The translations under genes were made by a program, and so were the position numbers. Source: JANNHP01 sp031404455 (GTDB lineage: Bacteria; Planctomycetota; JAJSAM01; JAJVHW01). From it: DNA of 17,445 bases. Under the pieces are notes generated by a model that was not told the origin of the DNA, made no database searches, and saw only the letters and a list, made by a program, of their open reading frames with translations. The stretch lies in the NCBI GenBank assembly GCA_031404455.1, contig JANNHP010000072.1:1-17445 (forward strand), given 5' to 3'. Positions 9,284 to 15,000 of the stretch are shown piece after piece; position 1 is the stretch's first letter, and the number at the start of each line of letters is the position of its first letter.

Positions 9284-9318
9284 AGCCGCCCCATGGCGGG
9301 CCGATGACGCGGGCGGCT
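9284..9318 (+). terminator. Inverted repeat after nuoN, possible terminator
   Basis: AGCCGCCC (9284-9291) directly after the nuoN stop pairs perfectly with GGGCGGCT (9311-9318) across a 19-nt loop. The loop itself can form a smaller CCGCC/GGCGG hairpin. No T-run follows, so intrinsic termination is uncertain. The 3' arm abuts the -10-like hexamer of the next gene. Confidence 0.35.
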
Positions 9319-9323
9319 ACGAT
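9318..9323 (+). promoter_or_regulatory. -10-like TACGAT just before ATG 9330
   Basis: TACGAT ends seven bases before the ATG at 9330, which would place transcription initiation at or next to the start codon. No Shine-Dalgarno lies upstream of this ATG and no clear -35 box is visible. The pattern fits leaderless transcription of the next gene, but a short AT-containing hexamer in GC-rich DNA is weak evidence alone. Confidence 0.35.
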
Positions 9324-9329
9324 GTCCGC

Positions 9330-10970
9330 ATGCGATGGTCGTGGCCCGCGTTCGCAACCGGATCGGCGGTCGGCGCGGCGATCTGTCTGCTCTTCCTCGC
9401 GGATCGCGAGCCGCTCGAGATCGTCCGCTGGATGCGCGAGCCGCGCCCCGATCGTCCCGACCGCGACGACGTCCCGTCCGAGGATCGCCCGTCGCGCGCG
9501 ACGGGGAGAGCGCGCGCGAACGAGCCGTCCGGGCCGTCGCGTGCTCCCGTCGACCCGGACCCGATCCCCGGGGAGGGCTCGGGCGAGGAAACGCGACCCG
9601 AGGCCGATCTCGCGCCCGAACCGGCCATCCTCCGAGGCCGCGTGGTCACGGCGGACGGCAACTCGATCACCTTCGGAGGCTTCGAGGGCGCGACGTTCAC
9701 CGTGCTCCGCGGGGGCGAGCGATTCTTCAACGTGGAAGGGGGTACGCCGGGGTTCGTGAATCCGGCGGCCGTGCAGGGACTTGCGCGTGCCCGCACCGCG
9801 GCGGAGGCGCTCGCCGCCGAAGGACGCGCGGCGTCGCCCTCCGACATCGACGAGATGCTCGGCAGCAGCGACGACACCACGCGCGAGACCGCGATCGGCC
9901 TCGCGTCGCGCGCGGAACCGCCGCTCCTCGACCGTCTCCTCAGGACCGCCCGCGACGAGACGGCGCCCGGCTCGCTCCGGATGACGGCGCTCCTCGCCGC
10001 GGTCGAGGCGGCACCCGAGGACGCGTCGGTCGTCGCCGCTTTGATCGAGCTGACGTCGGACCGAAACGTCGACGTGCGCCGCACCGCGGTGTCGCTGCTC
10101 GAGCGCACGGGCGCGCGCGGTGCGGACCGCGCCGTCCAGATGCTGCGCGACGGCGACTACGCGGGCGACCTCCTCGCGTCGCTCGCGCGCACCGTGGCGG
10201 CGTCGGACCGGGCGTTGACGTTCCTCCTCTCGCAGCCCGCGCCCGAGGCGGCGTTCGCGGTGCTTTCGGCGATCGGCTCGACGCAGCCGGCGGACGAAGC
10301 GGTTCGCGCACGACTCGTCGCGCGCCTCCCGGACGCGGTCCGGCCGCTGCTCACGCTCCCCGAGATGCCGCTCCACGCGGGCGACGTGTTCATGGTGCTC
10401 GCGCGGGCGGGGCACTCGTCGTTCCTGCGCGCGGTGGCCGTCACGCCGACGCTGCCCACTGCCGTCCGCCTCGCCGCGGTGGACGCCGCGGTCTCGGCGG
10501 GGGAGTGTGCCGACGGGAGACCGTCGCTTCTCGCGGCGACGCTGGCGGACGGCCGCAGCCCGGTCGAACTCCTCCGCGCGGTGCTCGAGCGCGTCCCAGC
10601 GGAGGACGTCGCCGACGGCGGCGTGAAGGCCTCGATCCGCGCGCTCGCCGCCGATCACCCGAACCTCTGGCTCCGCGAGGAGGCCCGCGCGAAGCTCCAG
10701 GCCGCGCCGCCGCCCGGCGAGGGCGGCTCGCTGCGCATCGTCTCCGGCGTCTACGGCAAGGACGGCCAGACGGTCGACGTGACGGCGGCGCTCGCGTCGA
10801 TGGTCGTCGGCGGGCGGCTCGTCGTCGAGGCGGGCAACGCGCTGGCGGGCAACGCGCTGGCGGGCGACCCGCTCGTCGGCACGGTCAAGGACCTCGCGGT
10901 CGTTTACGAGTGGAAGGGCGAGCGCCGCACGCGCACGATCCACGAGTACGAGACCCTCACGCTGCCGTAG
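9330..10970 (+). CDS. Membrane-anchored HEAT-like repeat protein with C-terminal DUF3395-like domain
   Basis: The 546-residue product has no confident functional assignment. Residues 4-24 form one hydrophobic segment (signal anchor). A low-complexity, Pro/Asp/Arg/Glu-rich linker follows to about residue 95. Residues 96-130 form a small beta-rich piece (RGRVVTADGNSITFGGFEG). Residues about 180-455 are Ala/Leu/Arg-rich paired helices resembling HEAT-like repeats (e.g. DRNVDVRRTAVSLLERTG). The last 80 residues run from IVSGVYGKDGQTVDVTAAL to HEYETLTLP. From memory they match DUF3395, the C-terminal domain of DNAJC11-like proteins, also seen in bacterial proteins with a 'GNxLAGDPxxG' motif. No J domain is present. 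A 15-bp in-frame duplication lies in this domain. ATG 9330 gives the membrane segment immediately. No link to complex I is evident beyond proximity. Confidence 0.8.
   Translation: MRWSWPAFATGSAVGAAICLLFLADREPLEIVRWMREPRPDRPDRDDVPSEDRPSRATGRARANEPSGPSRAPVDPDPIPGEGSGEETRPEADLAPEPAILRGRVVTADGNSITFGGFEGATFTVLRGGERFFNVEGGTPGFVNPAAVQGLARARTAAEALAAEGRAASPSDIDEMLGSSDDTTRETAIGLASRAEPPLLDRLLRTARDETAPGSLRMTALLAAVEAAPEDASVVAALIELTSDRNVDVRRTAVSLLERTGARGADRAVQMLRDGDYAGDLLASLARTVAASDRALTFLLSQPAPEAAFAVLSAIGSTQPADEAVRARLVARLPDAVRPLLTLPEMPLHAGDVFMVLARAGHSSFLRAVAVTPTLPTAVRLAAVDAAVSAGECADGRPSLLAATLADGRSPVELLRAVLERVPAEDVADGGVKASIRALAADHPNLWLREEARAKLQAAPPPGEGGSLRIVSGVYGKDGQTVDVTAALASMVVGGRLVVEAGNALAGNALAGDPLVGTVKDLAVVYEWKGERRTRTIHEYETLTLP
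10832..10861 (+). repeat. Perfect 15-bp in-frame tandem duplication
   Basis: The unit GGGCAACGCGCTGGC occurs twice back to back (10832-10846 and 10847-10861). It encodes GNALAGNALAGDP in the C-terminal domain of the preceding gene. The duplication keeps the frame and adds five residues, as expected from replication slippage. Confidence 0.85.
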
Positions 10971-10992
10971 GCGGTGGTCAGTTCGCAGCGTG
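10958..10992. terminator. Inverted repeat over convergent stop codons, possible bidirectional terminator
   Basis: CACGCTGC (10958-10965) pairs perfectly with GCAGCGTG (10985-10992) across a 19-nt loop that contains both stop codons (TAG 10968-10970 on +, TGA 10980-10978 on -). The genes converge with only 7 bp between them, so a shared terminator is expected here. No T-runs flank the stem, so this is a candidate only. Confidence 0.35.
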
Positions 10993-11937
10993 GGCGACGA
11001 GCTGACGGACGACCTCGCGCCGCTCGCGTGCGATCTCGACTTTGCGCCCGGACTTCGCGAACGCGGCCTCGACGTTCAGCTCGTGGATCTTCGCGAGGAG
11101 TTCGCCTCCGGCGTCCGTGCCCATCGCCTTGACGCAGTTCTCGCGCAGTTCCTTGCGCTCCTTCGCGGCCGGCGCCGCGCGGTCGCGCTGCAGCACGTCC
11201 TTGATGCCCTGCTCCGTGCAGTTCGCGGCGATCACGTAGTTGAAGTCCTTCGCGACGATGTCGACGATGCGGGCGCAGAGGTACCCGTCGCGCTTGAACG
11301 CCGACTCGCCGACCGAGACCTGCTGCCAGTCGTGCGAATCGGCGTGCCAGTAGAGGCGGTGCCACAGCATCTCCGGCGAGCCGTTCTTGTAGAGGACGTA
11401 GCCGCCGCCACCGTTCTGCTGGCGCACCCAGAGCTCGACGATGCCGATCGGCGAATCGGGCAGCGTGTCCTTCAGGAACTCGCGCCCGTCCTTGCCGATC
11501 AGCTTGTAGGCCTTGTTCTCCTCGGGCTTGCACGGCACGGACGGCTGGTACTCCCAGCGCTCGAGCGAGATCGACTCGATCTCGGCGAGGAGGTCCTTCG
11601 CGGTCTTCTTCCCGGCAGGACTCTTCGCGGGGACCTGGCTCGCGGCGGGCGGCGAGGCGGCGCGCGCTCCCGACTTCGCGGGCGGTTCCGCCGACGGTGC
11701 GGGCGCTGGAGCCGGCGCGGTTCCCACGGGAGCGGGACCTCGGCGGATCTCCTTGATCTGGTTTCGCGCGATCTTCATCACGCCGCCGCGCCACTCGAGC
11801 GAGATCTCGTCATCGGTCTCGCAGACGATTCTCCCGGCGAACTTCCGCCCGTTCTTCATGTCGATCTCGTCGGCGCGGGCGGCACCCGCGGCGGCGATCA
11901 GGAAGAGGACGGCGAGGAGCCTGAGGATCGTGCGCAT
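10978..11937 (-). CDS. Exported protein of unknown function
   Basis: The 319-residue product begins with a clear signal peptide, MRTILRLLAVLFLIAAAGA, with likely cleavage after ARA at residue 22. Residues 23-67 (DEIDMKNGRKFAGRIVCETD...) resemble a short beta-barrel module often found at the N-terminus of exported planctomycetal proteins. A Pro/Ala/Ser-rich linker (about 70-115) follows. I do not recognise the C-terminal domain (about 118-319), which includes GIVELWVRQQNGGGGYVLYK, HRLYWHADSHDWQQV and two cysteines. The frame continues upstream as far as 12186, into the tRNA gene, so ATG 11937 is chosen because it yields the signal peptide. It likely acts outside the cytoplasm. It stands alone on this strand apart from the upstream tRNA gene. 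Confidence 0.8.
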   Translation of the reverse strand: MRTILRLLAVLFLIAAAGAARADEIDMKNGRKFAGRIVCETDDEISLEWRGGVMKIARNQIKEIRRGPAPVGTAPAPAPAPSAEPPAKSGARAASPPAASQVPAKSPAGKKTAKDLLAEIESISLERWEYQPSVPCKPEENKAYKLIGKDGREFLKDTLPDSPIGIVELWVRQQNGGGGYVLYKNGSPEMLWHRLYWHADSHDWQQVSVGESAFKRDGYLCARIVDIVAKDFNYVIAANCTEQGIKDVLQRDRAAPAAKERKELRENCVKAMGTDAGGELLAKIHELNVEAAFAKSGRKVEIARERREVVRQLVAHAAN

Positions 11938-11977
11938 CGTCCGTTCATCGGAACGCCCGCGGCGTGTGCTGAAGGGC

Positions 11978-12104
11978 GCGCCGCTGCGCGGCGCGGCGCC
12001 ACCTGCACGCGCCCGGCGCGCGCCACGCTCCTGCGCGTACCGGAGGACTCGATCGTTGAGCGGGACCGGAGCCGCGCGCAGCGCGGCGAGGACCGGCTCA
12101 ACGA
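11978..12104. repeat. Gene-free stretch with nested hairpins
   Basis: Between the exported-protein gene and the tRNA gene (11938-12156) no credible gene is visible. It contains GCGCCGC (11978-11984) pairing with GCGGCGC (11988-11994), and GCCGCGC (12071-12077) pairing with GCGCGGC (12081-12087). The latter is nested inside a 9-bp outer stem, TCGTTGAGC (12053-12061) with GCTCAACGA (12096-12104). A further large inverted repeat begins at 12107. In GC-rich DNA short stems arise by chance; the nested 12053-12104 structure is the most convincing of these. Confidence 0.45.
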
Positions 12105-12106
12105 CG

Positions 12107-12175
12107 AATCCCTCGGGGCCAGCCATCCGCCCCGCGCGCTCAGCGCGCTCGGCGGATGGCGCGCCCCGAGGGATT
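12107..12175. repeat. Inverted repeat joining the tRNA-Arg 3' end to its downstream flank
   Basis: Left arm 12107-12131 and right arm 12151-12175 are 25 nt each and match as inverted repeats at 23 of 25 positions. The 19-nt spacer holds a further 7-bp stem (GCGCGCT 12134-12140, AGCGCGC 12142-12148). The right arm covers the last 19 bases of the tRNA gene (3' T-arm, acceptor strand and CCA) plus 6 bp beyond. The left arm is therefore an inverted partial copy of the tRNA 3' end. In the tRNA transcript the region would form a very long hairpin just past the CCA. Confidence 0.75.
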
Positions 12176-12233
12176 TGAACCCCCAACCATCTGATCCGAA
12201 GTCAGAAGCTCTATCCAATTGAGCTAGGGGCGC
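12157..12233 (-). tRNA. tRNA-Arg(TCG), CCA encoded
   Basis: The - strand folds as a complete cloverleaf. The acceptor stem is GCGCCCC (12233-12227) with GGGGCGC (12167-12161). The D stem is GCTC/GAGC with an AATTGGAT loop. The anticodon stem TCTGA/TCAGA encloses loop CTTCGGA, giving anticodon TCG (Arg, codon CGA). The variable loop is five bases, and the T stem GGGGG/CCCTC carries loop TTCAAAT. Discriminator G is followed by a genome-encoded CCA at 12159-12157. Without the CCA the gene is 12160-12233 (74 nt). The 3' end lies inside a large inverted repeat. Confidence 0.95.
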
Positions 12234-12245
12234 GCTGAGGCGGCG

Positions 12246-12274
12246 AGTGTAGCGGCACGGAGGAGTGATGTTCC
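12246..12274 (-). promoter_or_regulatory. Possible tRNA-Arg promoter
   Basis: On the - strand, TACACT (12251-12246) is a fair -10 box lying 12 bases before the mature tRNA 5' end. At 17-bp spacing upstream lies GGAACA (12274-12269), which matches TTGACA at only three positions. Position and -10 are right for a tRNA promoter; the -35 is weak. Confidence 0.4.
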
Positions 12275-12316
12275 GCAGGACTCGCACGCGGGCGGGGCGG
12301 ACGCCGACGACGGCTC

Positions 12317-12346
12317 TTGTCCTCGATCCGGCGCCGAGCGCACAAT
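12317..12346 (+). promoter_or_regulatory. Possible promoter of the sigma factor-kinase-CHAT unit
   Basis: TTGTCC (12317-12322) and CACAAT (12341-12346), 18 bp apart, each match the housekeeping -35/-10 consensus at four of six positions. The -10 ends nine bases before the ATG at 12356. Transcription would thus begin within a few bases of the start codon, which has no Shine-Dalgarno. This is the only promoter-like sequence visible ahead of the three-gene unit. Confidence 0.4.
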
Positions 12347-12355
12347 CCCCGGCCG

Positions 12356-12913
12356 ATGACCTCGCCCGCGACGATCGATTCGGTTCGCCAGGCGCTCGAC
12401 GGCGACGCCGCCGAGCGAGCGAGGCTCTTCGAGCGGGTCCGGCCGCGGCTCGTGATGTGGGCGGCGACACGGATGTCGTCCGAACTGCGGCGAGCGTGCG
12501 AGCCGGAGGACGTGGCGCAGGAGGTGCTCCTCGCCGTCCACCGCGACTTCGAACGGCTCGCGCCGCGGGCGCCGGAGGAGTTCCTCCCGTGGCTCTTCGG
12601 CGTGGCGGAGAACCGCGTGCGGGACCTCGTGGACCGCGTGCGGGCGGCGAAGCGCAACGGGGAGCGTCCGCCGCTCACCGAGGCGCCGTCGCCTTCGTCG
12701 CTCGCCGGACGCGTCGAGGACGTCGAGAGGCTGACGCGGGCGCTCGCGACGCTGTCCGACGACCACCGCCTCGTTCTCAGGCTGCGCCGCTTCGAGGACC
12801 GTCCGTGCGCCGAGGTCGGGAAGATGATGGGACGCACGGACGCCGCAGTCCGCGTGCTCTACTTCCGGGCGGTGGCGGCCCTCCGGGACGCCATGGGAGA
12901 GAAAACGGCGTAA
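12356..12913 (+). CDS. ECF-type RNA polymerase sigma factor, planctomycete style
   Basis: Alternative sigma-70 family factor with regions 2 and 4 only. The 185-residue product has sigma region 2 at about 20-100, with core-binding EPEDVAQEVLLAVHRDF and FLPWLFGVAENRVRDLVDR. A Pro/Ser-rich linker spans 101-118. Region 4 covers about 124-178, with the LSDDHRLVLRLRRFEDRPCAEVG start and helix-turn-helix GRTDAAVRVLYFRAVAAL. It resembles, from memory, the planctomycete Sig-70_plancto1 (TIGR02984) group. The frame extends upstream to TTG 12317, but that codon lies in the likely -35 box, so ATG 12356 is preferred. The kinase gene follows after 30 bp. No anti-sigma factor gene is adjacent, so control by the neighbouring kinase is a reasonable inference, as described for ECF43 factors paired with Ser/Thr kinases. 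Membership in ECF43 is not claimed. Confidence 0.9.
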   Translation: MTSPATIDSVRQALDGDAAERARLFERVRPRLVMWAATRMSSELRRACEPEDVAQEVLLAVHRDFERLAPRAPEEFLPWLFGVAENRVRDLVDRVRAAKRNGERPPLTEAPSPSSLAGRVEDVERLTRALATLSDDHRLVLRLRRFEDRPCAEVGKMMGRTDAAVRVLYFRAVAALRDAMGEKTA

Positions 12914-12943
12914 CGCTGGGAGGGACTTCCCGCTCCTGGGTGC

Positions 12944-14989
12944 ATGAGCGACCGGACGACGGAAGACGACGCGGACCGCCTCCTCGCGGACTGCGTGGAG
13001 GATTGGCACCGCCGCCGCGCGCTCGGCGAGCGTCCGAAGGCGGACGACTACGGCGAGCGAGTAGGCCCCCGGATCGACGAACTGCGGCGCGTTCTCGAGA
13101 CGGAGGACCGCGTCGAGGCGGCGATGGGCGAGGCGCCTGCGCCCGCCGGGCAGTTCCCGCGCTCGTTCGGGGACTACACGATCCTGCGAGAGGTCGGCCG
13201 CGGCGCGATGGGGGTCGTCTACGAGGCCGTCCACCGTCCGCTCGGTCGCACGGTGGCGTTGAAGGTCCTCCGCACGGGGCTCGACACCGACTCGGTCGCG
13301 CTCGAGCGCTTCCGCCGCGAGGCCAAGGCGTGCGCGCAGGTGCGCCACCCCAACATCGTCGAGGTCTACGACGCGGGCAACGTCGAGGACCAGCCGTACT
13401 ACTCCATGACGCTGCTGCACGGCCGCACGCTGTACGACCTCTCCGCGAGCGGGAAGCTGCCGCCGACTCCCGAGCTCTGCCGCGGCCTCGCGTCGATCGC
13501 CGACGCCCTCGACACGCTCCACCGGGCGGGCATCGTCCACCGGGACGTGAAGCCCTCGAACATCCTCGTCACCGACGACGGGACGATGGTCCTCGCCGAC
13601 TTCGGCCTCGCGCGCACGGCGCAGTCCGAGCGCGTCACCTCGACGGGGCAGGCGCTCGGAACGCCTCTCTACATGAGCCCCGAGCAGATCCTCGGCCGCG
13701 CCGCGGAGATCGACGGGCGGTCCGACGTCTACGGTCTCGGCGCCGCGATGTACGAGGTGTTCACCGGGCTCCCGATGTTCCGCTTCGACGACGTGGCGTC
13801 GGCGATGCGCCTCATCCTGAAGGAACGGCCCGTCGCGCCGCGCGTGGCGCGCCCCGACCTGCCCGAGGCGGTCGAGCGGATCGTGCTGAAGTGCATCGAG
13901 AAGTCGAGGGACGACCGCTATCAGACCGCGGGGGCGCTCCGCGACGACCTCCTGAACCTGGCGGACGGCCGCGAGGTCGTCGGGCGGCCGGTGTCGGAGG
14001 TCCAGCACGGAATGCGGCGCCTGCGGCGCCACGTCCCGGCGATCGCGGCGAGTCTCTTCGCGACCGTCGCCTTCGGGTGGTGGTACACGCACCGCGAGGC
14101 GACGCTCGTCGTGAGCTGCTGGCCGACCGCGCAGGTGGCGATCGACGGCGTCGCGCGCGGCGAGACGACCGTCGCGGCGGCGCTGCCTCCGGGACGTCAC
14201 ACGCTGACGCTCGAACAGGCCGGGTTCAGGCCGCACACCGAGCAGATCGACCTCGAGCCCGGCGCTCGCCACGACCTGCGCCAGGTCCTCATCGCCCAGG
14301 CGGGCGACGACCCGGAGGCCTTGGATCGACTGGGCCGGGAACTCGGCGAGGCCATGAAGACGCTCGAACCGCTCACCTCGATGCGCGGCGCCGACGAGCC
14401 GCCCGTGCGCCTCCTCTGGCCGCGCGGCGAGGTGCGTGCGGAGGACCTCGCGACCTGGCGCGTGGACGTCTCGCCGGAGTTCGAGGGTGCCGGAAAGCTG
14501 GAGTTCAAGAAGGGCGGCAAGGTGATCGGCGAGCAGCGGTTCGATCCGAAGAAGCTGGTCACCGAGGAGCCGATGCCCGAAGCGCTGCGCGCGTCGATCG
14601 AGGCGGGCGACAAGGTCACGTGGGCGTACGTGCCCGAGAAGGGGAAGGGCGTGGCGGCGGAGTTCACCGTCACGAAGAAGACCTTGCGCCCGCGGCTCGA
14701 GAAGCTCGCCGAACGCATGAAGGAGCAACCGAAGGCGGCCTGCGCGCACCTCCGCGCGCAGGTGCTGCTCGACGCAGGACTCTGCCTCGCCGCTTACCGC
14801 GAGGCGAAGGCGCTGACCGACGCGAACCCGAACGACTGCCGCGCGTGGCTCGTGATGCAGCACGCGCTCGACCGGATGCAGCTTCGCGACACGAAGCCGT
14901 GGACCGACGCGTGCAACGGGGCGGCGAAGGCGCCGCCGCCCGTCAGGGCGGCGCGAGGGGAAGAGGGGAAGCGCGGCACGCCGCGATAG
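12944..14989 (+). CDS. Transmembrane Ser/Thr protein kinase with PEGA domain
   Basis: The 681-residue product is a Hanks-type kinase with its catalytic domain in the cytoplasm. Residues 1-70 form a helical N-terminal region typical of planctomycetal kinases (CVEDWHRRRALGERPKADDY). The kinase domain, about 77-342, has the glycine loop GRGAMG (85-90), Lys107 in VALK, catalytic HRDVKPSN (Asp201), DFG (Asp219) and SPE (245-247), so it should be active. Thr/Ser residues in the activation segment (SERVTSTGQALGT) are candidate autophosphorylation sites. One membrane helix lies at about 364-380. A PEGA domain follows (about 386-450, e.g. AQVAIDGVARGETTVAAALPPGRHTLTL), then an Ig-like beta region (about 485-570), then a helical TPR-like tail. 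The sensor part is thus outside the membrane. It sits between the sigma factor and the TPR-CHAT gene. The RBS is weak; GGGAGGG lies 19 bp upstream. Confidence 0.93.
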   Translation: MSDRTTEDDADRLLADCVEDWHRRRALGERPKADDYGERVGPRIDELRRVLETEDRVEAAMGEAPAPAGQFPRSFGDYTILREVGRGAMGVVYEAVHRPLGRTVALKVLRTGLDTDSVALERFRREAKACAQVRHPNIVEVYDAGNVEDQPYYSMTLLHGRTLYDLSASGKLPPTPELCRGLASIADALDTLHRAGIVHRDVKPSNILVTDDGTMVLADFGLARTAQSERVTSTGQALGTPLYMSPEQILGRAAEIDGRSDVYGLGAAMYEVFTGLPMFRFDDVASAMRLILKERPVAPRVARPDLPEAVERIVLKCIEKSRDDRYQTAGALRDDLLNLADGREVVGRPVSEVQHGMRRLRRHVPAIAASLFATVAFGWWYTHREATLVVSCWPTAQVAIDGVARGETTVAAALPPGRHTLTLEQAGFRPHTEQIDLEPGARHDLRQVLIAQAGDDPEALDRLGRELGEAMKTLEPLTSMRGADEPPVRLLWPRGEVRAEDLATWRVDVSPEFEGAGKLEFKKGGKVIGEQRFDPKKLVTEEPMPEALRASIEAGDKVTWAYVPEKGKGVAAEFTVTKKTLRPRLEKLAERMKEQPKAACAHLRAQVLLDAGLCLAAYREAKALTDANPNDCRAWLVMQHALDRMQLRDTKPWTDACNGAAKAPPPVRAARGEEGKRGTPR

Positions 14990-15000
14990 GGGAGGGGCGG

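Noticed and set aside
11938..12222. N-terminal extension of the - strand exported protein, and + strand frames ending in APRDLNPQPSDPKSEALSN
   Set aside because: Both read through the tRNA-Arg gene; peptides like this are familiar artefacts of tRNA translation. The signal peptide fixes the real start at 11937.
12157..12233. tRNA-Arg as an integration site of a genomic island
   Set aside because: The repeated 3' end is inverted and adjacent, not a distant direct repeat, and no integrase or mobile-element gene is visible in the window.
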